Origin: JAJPKK01 sp963800215
Lineage (GTDB): Bacteria > Pseudomonadota > Alphaproteobacteria > Rhizobiales > Xanthobacteraceae
Length of the DNA: 64,000 nt
Direction of reading: 5' to 3'
Assembly (NCBI GenBank): GCA_963800215.1
Contig: CAWCZY010000014.1
Coordinates: 496,001 to 560,000 of the forward strand
In this document: positions 9,324 to 17,346 of the stretch, one piece after another
Layout of the letters: every line of letters starts with the position of its first letter
How positions within the stretch are numbered: position 1 is the stretch's first letter
Made by a program: the position numbers and the translations under genes
The notes under the pieces: generated by a model
What the model was told of the DNA's origin: nothing
What the model saw: only the letters and a program-made list of their open reading frames with translations
The model's database searches: none

Positions 9324-10292
9324 ATGCAATTGACCGCGTTCGGACTGAATCGCCTGTCGCCTAAGTTTGGCGCCGCTGTGATCTGCTGTCTTGTGCTCGG
9401 CGGGGCCGTTTACGCCCAGGCACCGCAGCAAGACACCGCTGCGCCGGCCGCTGCCGCGCCGGCGTCCACGGCACCCGCTGATGCCTCGCCCGTTGCCGCT
9501 GCCCCGGCGCCTGCGGCAGACGCCGCCGCCCAGCCTCGAGAACAGGCAGCCGCGCCGCCGCCCGCCATGGATGTCGCGCCCGGTTTGCTGCCGCGCGACC
9601 TCTCGCCGTGGGGCATGTTCATGTCGGCCGACATCGTCGTCAAGGCGGTGATGATCGGCCTCATCTTCGCCTCGGTGCTGACCTGGACCATCTGGCTCGC
9701 CAAGACGCTGGAACTCGTCGGCGCGCGCCGCAGGCTTGCCCGCGCCCAGGCCGCGCTGGTCGAGGCGCGCTCGCTCGCCGAAGCCGCCAAGCCCGCATGC
9801 GACGCCAGCCCCCAGGTCGCGCGCCTGATCACGGCGGTCGAAGGCGAACTGCGCCGTGCGCCCGATTTTCGCGACACCGACGGCATCAAGGAGCGCATCG
9901 CGGCGCGGTTCGAGCGCATCGAGGCCGCGGTCGGCCGCCAGATGCTGCGCGGCACCGGCATCCTCGCCACCATCGGCGCGACCGCGCCGTTTGTCGGCCT
10001 GTTCGGCACGGTGTGGGGCATCATGAACAGCTTCATCGGGATTTCGAAGCTGCACACCACCAACCTCGCGGTGGTCGCACCGGGCATCGCCGAGGCGCTG
10101 CTCGCGACCGCCTTCGGGCTCGCGGCGGCGATCCCTGCGGTGGTGATCTACAACATGTTCTCGCGCTCGATCGCGCAATACCGCGCGCTCTATGCCGACA
10201 CCAGCGTCGAGATCATGACCATGGTGAGCCGCGACCTCGTCCAACGGCCGGAGCGCTATCCGGCCGCCTCGCCGGCTCCGGCGGCGGAGTGA
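9324..10292 (+). CDS. exbB: ExbB proton-channel subunit of a TonB system
   Basis: 322 residues from the ATG at 9324, preceded by GGAAGGG; a TTG eight codons upstream is less likely. A hydrophobic leader (AAVICCLVLGGAVYA) and a long Ala/Pro linker precede the MotA/TolQ/ExbB domain, the long form usual in alphaproteobacteria. Three membrane helices are visible: near VMIGLIFASVLTWTIWL, GILATIGATAPFVGLFGTVWG and AEALLATAFGLAAAIPAVV. ExbB forms the pentameric channel that powers TonB from the proton gradient. The next gene is tonB; exbD, normally between them, is absent. Confidence 0.9.
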   Translation: MQLTAFGLNRLSPKFGAAVICCLVLGGAVYAQAPQQDTAAPAAAAPASTAPADASPVAAAPAPAADAAAQPREQAAAPPPAMDVAPGLLPRDLSPWGMFMSADIVVKAVMIGLIFASVLTWTIWLAKTLELVGARRRLARAQAALVEARSLAEAAKPACDASPQVARLITAVEGELRRAPDFRDTDGIKERIAARFERIEAAVGRQMLRGTGILATIGATAPFVGLFGTVWGIMNSFIGISKLHTTNLAVVAPGIAEALLATAFGLAAAIPAVVIYNMFSRSIAQYRALYADTSVEIMTMVSRDLVQRPERYPAASPAPAAE

Positions 10293-10334
10293 TCCCGTGA
10301 GCCACCGTCTCGATCACGGCGAGGAGGGACGGGC

Positions 10335-11051
10335 TTGAGCGTGTTCGGACAGCTGTTCCGGGTGCATCGCGCGGACACCGTGCGCTGGATCGCCTGCTTT
10401 GTCGTGGTGGTGGCCGCCCACGGCATGGCGGCCTTGAGCCTGCTGGAGTCGCCCGCGGCGTCGGACTTCGATGCCGGCGCACCGGTCGTCATGCTCGAAC
10501 TCCCCGAGGCGCCTGCGGCCCCCACGACGCCGCCCAGCGACCTCGCGCCCGGTCCTCCGGAGATGGAGAGCGATCCGACGCCGCCACCCAAGGAAGAAAC
10601 CAAGCCGATCGAGCAGGAGGCGGAAGTGGCGCTGCCGATCCCGGAGCCGCCCAAGCCCCAACCGCCGGTCGAAGAGCATCAGGCGACCGCGGCGCCGTCG
10701 GTCGAACTGCCTCCGTCGGAGGCTGCGCCGCCGACGCCGGGAGCGGAGGTCCACACCCCGGCCGCCTTCATCCACTGGCAGAGCGCGCTCGCCGCCCATC
10801 TCGAACGTTTCAAGCGCTACCCGTCGGCGGCCCGCGCCCACGGCGAGCAGGGAGTTGCGAAAGTCGCCTTCACCATCGACCACGAAGGTCATTTGCTGCA
10901 CAGCGAGATCGTGCAGAGTTCGGGGTCGCCGCTGCTCGATCAGGAAACCCTCGACATGCTCGCGCGCGCCCAGCCGATGCCCAAGCCCCCCGGCAATGCA
11001 CCCGACGGCGCCTTGTCGTTCATCGTTCCTATTCGATTCAACATCAGGTAA
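10335..11051 (+). CDS. tonB: TonB energy transducer
   Basis: 238 residues, TTG start behind GGAGGGA. One N-terminal membrane helix (RWIACFVVVVAAHGMAAL), a Pro/Glu then Pro/Lys periplasmic spacer (about 45-140), and a C-terminal TonB domain. That domain contains RYPSAARAHGEQGVAKVAFTI and a later SGSPLLDQETLDMLARA, both standard. It transmits ExbB energy to the outer membrane receptor. The 42-base gap to exbB contains a 14-codon reading frame starting GTG AGC but no exbD, so another locus must supply ExbD if the system works. Confidence 0.9.
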   Translation: MSVFGQLFRVHRADTVRWIACFVVVVAAHGMAALSLLESPAASDFDAGAPVVMLELPEAPAAPTTPPSDLAPGPPEMESDPTPPPKEETKPIEQEAEVALPIPEPPKPQPPVEEHQATAAPSVELPPSEAAPPTPGAEVHTPAAFIHWQSALAAHLERFKRYPSAARAHGEQGVAKVAFTIDHEGHLLHSEIVQSSGSPLLDQETLDMLARAQPMPKPPGNAPDGALSFIVPIRFNIR

Positions 11052-11135
11052 TGCCTTCGGAGGGCGCAGGGGCAGCATGCTCATTACGTGCTGCAAATGC
11101 TATGATGGGGTGATCCGCCGCCGGGGCAACGCACA

Positions 11136-11543
11136 ATGGACACGACGAAACTGACATTGAGAGTGGACCTGGGCAGCGGACGCGCCTTGGGCCCGGGAAA
11201 GATCCGCCTGCTGGAGGCGATCGAGAAGACTGGATCGATCTCGCAAGCCGGACGTAAGCTCGGAATGTCCTACCGGCGCGCCTGGCTCCTGGTCGACGAC
11301 ATGAACAGCTGCTTCCGCGACCCCGTGATCGAAGCCCAGCCCGGCGGCGCCCGCGGCGGCGGCGCTACCCTGACGTCGTTCGGGCAGAAGCTGGTCGAGC
11401 GCTACCGCGCCATCGAAGCCGACGCCCTGGTCGCCACCCGCAAGCATCTCAACGACATCGAGATGGCCCTGAAGGGCACTAAGGCGAGCCGGGCGCCGAC
11501 CTCGCTCAAGCGCACGGTGCGCGGCGCGGCGGCGCGGCGATAG
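11136..11543 (+). CDS. ModE-like winged-helix transcriptional regulator
   Basis: 135 residues consisting of a single LysR/ModE-type winged helix-turn-helix, with SISQAGRKLGMSYRRAWLLVDDMN as the recognition region (about residues 39-62) and a PGGARGGGATLTSFG wing. The molybdate-binding TOBE repeats of full ModE are absent, as in many one-domain ModE-like regulators. It ends one base from the stop codon of the convergent phage scaffold gene, so it marks the right border of the non-phage block. Regulation of the adjacent TonB genes by a metal or oxyanion is a reasonable guess. Confidence 0.75.
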   Translation: MDTTKLTLRVDLGSGRALGPGKIRLLEAIEKTGSISQAGRKLGMSYRRAWLLVDDMNSCFRDPVIEAQPGGARGGGATLTSFGQKLVERYRAIEADALVATRKHLNDIEMALKGTKASRAPTSLKRTVRGAAARR

Positions 11544-11544
11544 G

Positions 11545-12606
11545 CTAACCCCCGCGCGCCCGCGTCTGCTCCCGCGCCGCCACCAGCCCGCGGTACTCCT
11601 GCTGCATCCGCGCGCCCGACTCACCCGTCCAGTACGTCTTCCACTGGTCGGAGCCGTGGGCGGCGCGCATGTACTTGCCTTCGATCTCGGCGATGCGGCT
11701 CTCCACGTTGGAGAGCCCGGCGCCCGATGCGTTGGGGAGCAGGGAGTCGCGGGGATCGACGATCTTTGCGACTTCGAGGATCGCCTTGCTGAAGCCGGGA
11801 TGGTTGGCCAATACGGCCCCGTTGGGAAGCCGTGCATTCAGGAGATCGAGCTTGAGGTTCTGGGCGAAATGCCGGTCGCAGAATTGCGCCACCGTGTTGC
11901 GGTTGACGGCATAGTCGTTGCCCCATTCCCGCATGAGGTCGCGGGCTGTGGCCTGCTTGAATTCGCCGTCGGCGCGTTGGCGCTCCGCCGTCGCCTGGTC
12001 CTGCATGGCGAAATACCAGCGCACCGCCTGGCTGTATTGCTCGGCGCTCCAGTTGCCCGCGAGCGCCGCCTCGGCAAAGGAGGCGAGCAGAGGCCGGTTC
12101 GCTTCGCCCGCCAGCATGCCGTCGGCGAGCTTGAGGCCGCCGACATAGGCGTCGGCGTTCTCCGGCAGGCCGTGGGCGGTGCGCCAGGCGGCGAGCTGCT
12201 CCGGCGTCGCGTTGTCGCCGGGCGGCTTGACGGCGCGAAGCTCTCCCGCGGACAGTTTTGTCGTGAGCTCGCGGTAAGCCTTGGCGAGCGCCGCGGGGCT
12301 GTCGAAGCGATCCAGCGTCTTCAGGAAGGCCTTGTCGCCGCCGGCGAGATCCTGCCGCCACGTGTCGGGAAAGGCCGGGCCGGCCTGCGCCGCCGTATCT
12401 TGCGCGCTGTTCTGCGCCGGCACCCGCGGCTGCGCATTATGATCGGCACCGCCGGCAGAGGAACGAACGGGTTCTCCGCCGCGCTCGGCCGGCGCGGCCC
12501 CGCCGTCGGACACGGCGCTCGCAGATGCCTCCGCGTCTGCCGCGCCCAACTCGTTGTCGGGCGCAAAAGTGAGGCGCCAAATCGAACCGAAACCATTGCC
12601 GAGCAT
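11545..12606 (-). CDS. Phage scaffold/head assembly protein
   Basis: 353 residues, highly charged and helical. The N-terminal 95 residues are Ala/Ser/Gly-rich and disordered. Then comes FDSPAALAKAYRELTTKLSAG and the PPGDNATPEQLAAWRTAHGL motif with GLPENADAY, the usual marks of scaffolding proteins in podoviral prophages. A long Gln/Arg/Glu helix (about 200-260) and a C-terminal ARMQQEYRGL region follow. In this virus group the scaffold gene directly precedes the capsid gene, but here the capsid gene is 6.8 kb further along. The stop codon is one base from the convergent ModE-like gene, so the last residues may have been altered by the insertion. Confidence 0.7.
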   Translation of the reverse strand: MLGNGFGSIWRLTFAPDNELGAADAEASASAVSDGGAAPAERGGEPVRSSAGGADHNAQPRVPAQNSAQDTAAQAGPAFPDTWRQDLAGGDKAFLKTLDRFDSPAALAKAYRELTTKLSAGELRAVKPPGDNATPEQLAAWRTAHGLPENADAYVGGLKLADGMLAGEANRPLLASFAEAALAGNWSAEQYSQAVRWYFAMQDQATAERQRADGEFKQATARDLMREWGNDYAVNRNTVAQFCDRHFAQNLKLDLLNARLPNGAVLANHPGFSKAILEVAKIVDPRDSLLPNASGAGLSNVESRIAEIEGKYMRAAHGSDQWKTYWTGESGARMQQEYRGLVAAREQTRARGG

Positions 12607-12644
12607 AGGTCACCTCATCTCGCGGTATCGAACGAGTTCCCAGG

Positions 12645-13184
12645 TCACATGCGCGGATGGGTCACGAACGCCATGTTGGTCGGCGTGTTGCGGGTCGTCA
12701 CGTCGCGCTCGGCCTCTTCCTTGGTCAGCACGCCTTCGCGCACCATGGTCCCGTTGGGGCCGACCACGCACCAGCGCTTGGCGGGGCCGCGCCACTGGCA
12801 ATAGTGGTGCCCCCGCGCCTCGACCTTGCCGACCGCCACGCCGCCGAGCGGCGACTTGATCAGCTCGGCAAAGCGGATGAATTTCGCCGGCACGTGCTCG
12901 ACCAGGTAGAGCAGGGCGAACACCGTGGATTGCTCGTCGAGGACTTCGATGATGTCGCCGGCGCGGAGCTTCGCCTCGTTCGGTCCCCACACCGCGACAT
13001 CGGTGAGCACCGCGCGATAGGGCGTGCGCTCGGCGTCGAACACGACCCGCCAGTGGTTGCGTGTGTAGGATGCATCCTGCATCGCGCCCTGCGGGATCGG
13101 CGCGGCCGGCGAAGCCGGGGGCCCGCCGTTCGATTGCGCTGCCGGTGTCGCCTCGTTCGCCGCTTTCATCGCCGCCTTTGCCAT
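12645..13184 (-). CDS. Phage protein of unknown function
   Basis: 179 residues from the ATG at 13184, where the convincing sequence begins (MAKAAMKAANEATPAAQ). The first 35 residues are Ala/Pro-rich and disordered. The rest is a compact domain with NHWRVVFDAERTPYRAVLTD, DIIEVLDEQSTVFALLYLVE and HHYCQWRGPAKRWCVVG. I do not recognise a named family. Located between scaffold and a charged helical protein in the late operon; likely a virion or assembly factor. A longer reading frame upstream is repeat DNA rather than gene. Confidence 0.55.
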   Translation of the reverse strand: MAKAAMKAANEATPAAQSNGGPPASPAAPIPQGAMQDASYTRNHWRVVFDAERTPYRAVLTDVAVWGPNEAKLRAGDIIEVLDEQSTVFALLYLVEHVPAKFIRFAELIKSPLGGVAVGKVEARGHHYCQWRGPAKRWCVVGPNGTMVREGVLTKEEAERDVTTRNTPTNMAFVTHPRM

Positions 13185-13259
13185 GATGTGACTTTCCGCG
13201 CCGAAAAGGGGAGGGCCGTCGAGCCGGGCGCAGGGCTCGATGCCGGGGTGAATGTTCAA

Positions 13260-13375
13260 GTGGCCGTCATCCCGGGGCCGGCCGACGGCCGGAACCCGGA
13301 ATCCAGAAACCTGGGACACCGCCGCCTGGATTCCGGGTTCGCGCAACAGCGCGCCCCGGAACGACGGTGTTTAGA
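13260..13375. repeat. Dispersed palindromic repeat (GGAATCC type)
   Basis: Between two phage genes lies GTCATCCCGGGG...CCGGAACCCGGAATCC followed by TGGATTCCGGGTTCGCG and a GCGCCCCGGAACGAC end. It is an imperfect inverted repeat of the kind dispersed in rhizobial chromosomes. Its presence inside the prophage implies a long residence in the host. Confidence 0.5.
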
Positions 13376-13387
13376 AAGGCCGGAGCG

Positions 13388-14065
13388 TCAGGTCGTTTGC
13401 GGCACCGTGCCGACGCTGGCCGGCACCTCGGAAACCGCCGCACCGGTCGGCGCATCCTCGCCGGGTTGCGCGCCGCCATCGCTTTGCAATCCCGACAGGA
13501 CCTTCGCGTATTCCTCGCGCAGCGCCGGGTCGCTCCAGTACCGGCGTTGTCCGGCGCCGCTCCTGTCATGGAGGAGCGCTTCGATCTCCCGGGCGCGCTG
13601 CCGGTCGGGGCTGGCGTCGTCGGGTTGCGGCGCGGCGCCGGTCTCGGCGAACATTTCGAGCCGTTCGCGCGCCTCAAAGATTGCGTCCTGAAACTCGGCG
13701 TCGCGCCAATAGCGGGCGGGATCTTTACGCAGCGCTTCATCGCCCCGCTCCACCGTGGCGCGATCCTGATCGGGGTGGGGCACCGCGTCCGCGACCGCGG
13801 CGGGTCCGTCGTCCTGGATGCTCTCATAGATGCCGACGACGCCGGCGCGCTGTTCCGGCGACCAGTTCCGCTGCGCCGCGAATGCGGAAAACGCCTCCAT
13901 CAGGCCGGCCGCATCGGCACCCGGACGGGCGTGATCGCGATACCATCCGAGCGCATCGAGAAACTGCTGGTGCGACAGGCCGGCGCGCTTGAAGCCGTCG
14001 CGGAAAGCGCGGCGCAGGGTCTCGTCGGTGTCGCTGACGAGGCCGAATTCGCGGTAGCGGTGCAT
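13388..14065 (-). CDS. Phage protein, helical, unknown function
   Basis: 225 residues from the ATG at 14065; a GTG four codons earlier overlaps the stop of the upstream gene and would couple them. The N-terminal half (RAFRDGFKRAGLSHQQFLDALGWY, WSPEQRAGVVGIYESI) is helical and resembles segments of scaffold-like proteins. The C-terminal half has repeated short units, YWRDAEFQDAIFEARE and RRYWSDPALREEYAKVL, that look like an internal duplication. Late-operon position suggests a head assembly factor. No named family recognised. Confidence 0.55.
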   Translation of the reverse strand: MHRYREFGLVSDTDETLRRAFRDGFKRAGLSHQQFLDALGWYRDHARPGADAAGLMEAFSAFAAQRNWSPEQRAGVVGIYESIQDDGPAAVADAVPHPDQDRATVERGDEALRKDPARYWRDAEFQDAIFEARERLEMFAETGAAPQPDDASPDRQRAREIEALLHDRSGAGQRRYWSDPALREEYAKVLSGLQSDGGAQPGEDAPTGAAVSEVPASVGTVPQTT

Positions 14066-14073
14066 GGGCGCGC

Positions 14074-14430
14074 TCACGATGCCGGGGCGACGATGAAGAA
14101 GATGTTCTTGGCCGCGAGGTTCGACGCTGAGGTCTGCTTGATCTGGCCGGCCACCGAGATCACGGATTCGAAACTCGAGGTGACATTGGCGGGCGTGGTG
14201 AGATCGAGGGCGAACAGCACGACATCGCCGTCGACCGCCGCCGCAAAGCCGACACTGCCCGCGCCGTTGTTGCCGGCCGCGAGTTGGAACACCGCCGCGC
14301 CGCGCTTCGACCCCACCAATTGCCCGTCTACCAGGAGCCCGGTCGAGGCACTGAAGGTGCCGTCGCCGACGAGGCCGAGGCGGCGGCCGTGAGTCCAAAG
14401 CAGCACGTTGTCCTGGGTGAGGGCAGGCAT
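14074..14430 (-). CDS. Small beta-rich phage protein, unknown function
   Basis: 118 residues from the ATG at 14430, selected because AAGGAGC lies just upstream; the longer open frame has no such signal. The sequence MPALTQDNVLLWTHG, then alternating Gly/Val/Ala strands with few charges, suggests a beta-sandwich virion protein such as a head fibre or decoration protein. No homologue is known to me. Nearest neighbours are helical assembly proteins and the portal. Confidence 0.55.
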   Translation of the reverse strand: MPALTQDNVLLWTHGRRLGLVGDGTFSASTGLLVDGQLVGSKRGAAVFQLAAGNNGAGSVGFAAAVDGDVVLFALDLTTPANVTSSFESVISVAGQIKQTSASNLAAKNIFFIVAPAS

Positions 14431-14596
14431 CGGAAAGCTCCTTTTCGAGATGTGTTGATTGCAAATGATGCGAAGGCGCGCCGTGCCGGCAAAGCGGGAG
14501 CCGCGGCGGGCACCCAAAGTCCGCCGTGGATGCTCCGGCCCTGAATGCATTCAAGATCTTGGAAGCGACCACACCGGCCGCTGCGTTCGACGCCGC

Positions 14597-14926
14597 TCAG
14601 CCCGGCTCCGGCGCCTCGTCGCGATGTTGTGGCCGCAGCTTTTCGATGCGCCGCAGCTGCACCCCGACCCAGCGCTTGCCTTCGGCGAAGTCGGTGGCGC
14701 GCTTGCCGTCCTCGCCGCCGGGCCAGAACGTCATGCGGTCGGTCTCGCACAGCACGCGCACGATGTAGTCGAGCGCCCGTTGCTGCTGGCCCTCGTTGGC
14801 GATGCCCCGCGCCACCGCCTGGATGGCGAAGATGTCGGCGCTCTCGATCTTGGGAAACTGCCAGGGATGGTCCGGCTGTGACTTCGGCCGCCGCCCGGAC
14901 GGAGCGCGGATGCGATCGGCGGTCAT
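14597..14926 (-). CDS. Small phage protein next to portal, unknown function
   Basis: 109 residues from the ATG at 14926. Contains HPWQFPKIESADIFAIQAVARG, then GQQQRALDYIVRVLCETDRM and GGEDGKRATDFAEGKRWVG. Short proteins with this ending are regularly found beside the portal gene in rhizobial podoviral prophages. The function is unknown. It begins about 55 bases after the portal stop and runs in the same direction. Confidence 0.6.
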   Translation of the reverse strand: MTADRIRAPSGRRPKSQPDHPWQFPKIESADIFAIQAVARGIANEGQQQRALDYIVRVLCETDRMTFWPGGEDGKRATDFAEGKRWVGVQLRRIEKLRPQHRDEAPEPG

Positions 14927-14980
14927 GTGGTTTCCTGTCTTGCAATCCATGTTTCATTATCAGCCGTTCCGCGCCCACAC

Positions 14981-16672
14981 TCAAACCAGCCCCGCGCCCT
15001 TCAGCGCGCCCGTCGCCTCCCCGACGCTCTTCGCCGCCTCGGCCACCTTCCCCACCTGCTCGCCGGCGTGGCCGAGATCGGCGGCCTGCTGCGCGGCGGC
15101 CTGTTGGGCGCGGACCGCGGCCTTGACCTGGTCGGCCTTGCCCTTGTCCACGAGCCACCTCGCCGGCGCGCCGGTGCCTTCGAAGGCGTCGCGGAAAGCG
15201 GTGTCGACGTCGAAGTCGGCGCGCATGGCGGGATCGATCTGCATTGCCGCGCCCAGGAGCTGCGAAGCCTTGGTGAAGCTCATGGTCTTGGCTTCCTCCT
15301 CGGCCTGCACCAGGGGATTGGCGAACTTGAATTCGATCCGCTGTCCGCGCAACGGCGCCGGCCGGTCCCACACCGAGCCGAAGGCGCCCATGCGGTCGAG
15401 CATCTCGAATGTGGTCTGGCAGAGCTGGCCGTTGTATTCGAGGTCCACCGGCTCGAACAAAGGCGTGGCGCGGCGGATATACTCCTTCATCCGCTCGGCG
15501 ACCTCGTAGGCGGTCATGGCCTTGCCGTCGAACTCCGGCAGATTGAGCACGTTGAGGAAGAACGCCTCGTTGATCACGCGCTCGATCTTCTCCTCGTATT
15601 CGGTGCCCCAGTGCAGCCCTTCGCCGTTGAGCGTGATCGGGCGCAGCACCTCGCCGGTGCGTTCGTCGTAATCCGGGTCGACCCAGTTGATGGCGCCGGC
15701 ATAGAGATTGGTGCCGCCCTGGATGGCGTCGCCCACCGCGATCATGGGAGGATCGACGATCTTCTGCCCGATCTCGATCAGGGTCAGCGTCATCTGCTGC
15801 AGCATGCGGCCGTCGGGCAGCGCGATGATGGCGGTGGGCGAATAGGCGTATTGGGAAAACCCGCCGATCGTCACCCAGCGCGGGATGACATAGCCGAGAT
15901 CGGGCCGCGGGGTTTCCTCGAGGATGGTCTGGTGGTCCTCGTCGATCACGATCTGCACGAAGGGATGGACGCCCATATGAGACGACGATGTGTCGCCGCC
16001 CTTGCCGGCGAGGTCGTATTCGTCCGCGGGCAGCACGATGACCCGGCAGTTGATCTCGGTGAACGGATCCTTCTCCGCCCTGATTTTGACTTCGGGCGAG
16101 ACGGTGTCGGGAAACAGCCGGCACAGCGCGCGGGCATCGAGCTTCCATTTGCGGTGGAACTGGTCGATGACGAGATTGGCGTTCTCCGCCCACACGCAGT
16201 CGCGCAGGTGCCAGGTGCGGTAGAGCATGCCGGTGCGGGCCTGGTTGAGCCGCGGCTCGATCACGCATTGCCCGAACAGCACGAAGTCGGCATCGCCTTC
16301 CTTGGTGGCGCGGGTGAACTGGGAGGGGCGGTCATACATGACCCGGCGCATCACCTGGCCGGCCTGCTCGAGCCAGATCTTGCAGTTGCGGTCCTGGTTG
16401 ATCGCTTCGCTCCCGGTCTTCGGCGCGAACCACTGCATGTCGCGCGGCCGCAGGATCGAGGAGAGCGCATTGGAGAGCTCGCGGTGCGCCAGCACCGGCC
16501 GCCCGGTCATGAGATAGGAGGCGAATTCCTCCGAGATGAAGCGCGCCCGCGTCATGTCGGCGCGGATCGGATAGAAATTCTCGGCGAAGCTCTGCCACAG
16601 CGTGAGCAGGGGAAAGCGCTTGGTGTAGAGCGCATCGCCGATCCGCATCAGTTCGTGAACGCGCGTTTTCAT
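14981..16672 (-). CDS. Phage portal protein, T7 gp8-like head-tail connector
   Basis: 563 residues, matching the 530-560 residue gp8/head-tail connector family. Characteristic parts: N-terminal RFPLLTLWQSFAENFYP, then RPVLAHRELSNALSSILRPRD, a TSSSHMGVHPFVQIVID region, MLQQMTLTLIEIGQKIVDPP and the later EVAERMKEY. The C-terminal tail is an Ala/Gln/Lys helix (about 510-563). Twelve copies form the portal ring through which DNA enters and leaves. It is the clearest evidence that this is a podovirus-type prophage. Confidence 0.85.
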   Translation of the reverse strand: MKTRVHELMRIGDALYTKRFPLLTLWQSFAENFYPIRADMTRARFISEEFASYLMTGRPVLAHRELSNALSSILRPRDMQWFAPKTGSEAINQDRNCKIWLEQAGQVMRRVMYDRPSQFTRATKEGDADFVLFGQCVIEPRLNQARTGMLYRTWHLRDCVWAENANLVIDQFHRKWKLDARALCRLFPDTVSPEVKIRAEKDPFTEINCRVIVLPADEYDLAGKGGDTSSSHMGVHPFVQIVIDEDHQTILEETPRPDLGYVIPRWVTIGGFSQYAYSPTAIIALPDGRMLQQMTLTLIEIGQKIVDPPMIAVGDAIQGGTNLYAGAINWVDPDYDERTGEVLRPITLNGEGLHWGTEYEEKIERVINEAFFLNVLNLPEFDGKAMTAYEVAERMKEYIRRATPLFEPVDLEYNGQLCQTTFEMLDRMGAFGSVWDRPAPLRGQRIEFKFANPLVQAEEEAKTMSFTKASQLLGAAMQIDPAMRADFDVDTAFRDAFEGTGAPARWLVDKGKADQVKAAVRAQQAAAQQAADLGHAGEQVGKVAEAAKSVGEATGALKGAGLV

Positions 16673-16699
16673 GAGGCGATCGTCCCCCTCTCAGATTTT

Positions 16700-16746
16700 T
16701 GAGCATGATCTTGTTCGAAAAGTCTGCAACTTTTCGGGATCATGCT
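16700..16746. repeat. Long inverted repeat (host-type palindrome)
   Basis: GAGCATGATC, then a short arm containing GAAAAGT, a small loop, AACTTTTC and GATCATGCTC form a nearly perfect hairpin. A related partial copy is at 39394-39430. The element lies just upstream of the portal gene. Confidence 0.6.
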
Positions 16747-16787
16747 CTGGGCTTTTTTCGACTATCACCGCCGTTTCCGGCGCGAGC

Positions 16788-17021
16788 TCACCTGCCGCCG
16801 CCCAACGTCGTCCCGGTATAGGGAACGCCGGCGCCGCCTGCTGCCGACCCCTGGTTCGCCGTGGAGAGCACGGTCGACGACCGCCCCGCGCGTGCAGCCG
16901 CCTGCTCGGCCGCCAACCGCGCGGCCGCCTGGGCCTGCGCACCATAGGGATCTGGCATCGGCGGCGGCGCGATCGGGGTCGGCGGCGACATGACGGCAGG
17001 CGGCTTGAAGAGATTGCTCAT
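16788..17021 (-). CDS. Small phage protein with MSNLFKPP N-terminus
   Basis: 77 residues. It starts MSNLFKPPAV, continues with a Pro/Met linker (PPTPIAPPPMPD), an Ala/Arg helix and ends RSSTVLSTANQGS...TLGGGR. Short proteins with an N-terminal SNLFKPP-type motif and a GR(S/T)STxLT-type C-terminus are common beside the portal gene in rhizobial and related podoviral prophages; no function is established. The same N-terminus is found fused to a DUF4329 domain at 20658 and as a decayed copy at 17281. Confidence 0.7.
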   Translation of the reverse strand: MSNLFKPPAVMSPPTPIAPPPMPDPYGAQAQAAARLAAEQAAARAGRSSTVLSTANQGSAAGGAGVPYTGTTLGGGR

Positions 17022-17124
17022 GAGGGGCTCCGGGAGAGGTTGAAGTTTGCCGGCGCAAGGCATACGGCGCGATACCGCGCGCCTCGTGCAGCGCCGGTTG
17101 CGATATCGCCGATCCCAATTGCAG

Positions 17125-17208
17125 AAATAAAAAACCCGGCAGGTGTCCCGGCCGGGCGCGAAAAACCACGTTGGATATTTTTTCTCATGAGTTCGCCCGA
17201 CCGTCAAG
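17125..17208 (-). promoter_or_regulatory. Promoter-like block with CTCATGAG palindrome and terminator, copy 1
   Basis: Read on the minus strand: CTTGACGG (17208-17201), nine bases, the perfect palindrome CTCATGAG (17191-17184), an A/T run, and 25 bases later a hairpin CCCGGC/GCCGGG (17156-17135) followed by TTTTTTATTT. The order TTGACG, palindrome, A/T run looks like a sigma-70 promoter with an operator in its spacer. The hairpin plus T-run is a Rho-independent terminator or attenuator. It lies upstream of the MSNLFKPP and portal genes. The -10 box is weak, so promoter activity is inference. Confidence 0.55.
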
Positions 17209-17281
17209 CCGGAGCGTGTTCGGCGTTTTTCGGTCCGTCGGCCGGCGCTGTGGTGACAGCAGGCGGTTTGAAGATTGATCA
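17204..17281 (-). pseudogene. Decayed copy of the MSNLFKPP gene start
   Basis: Minus-strand bases closely match the start of the MSNLFKPP gene (ATCAATCT-TCAAACCGCCTGC against AGCAATCTCTTCAAGCCGCC), with one base deleted. In frame from the Phe codon it reads FKPPAVTTAPADGP and stops 14 codons later at the -35-like CTTGACGG. It is a remnant of a third gene carrying this N-terminal tag, next to the left end of the IS1380 element. Confidence 0.5.
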
Positions 17282-17346
17282 ACGGGCGTCCGGGTAGGGT
17301 TGGACGACGTGAAGCGCAGGCTGGGGCCCGCGTGTCCAAGCGCTAG

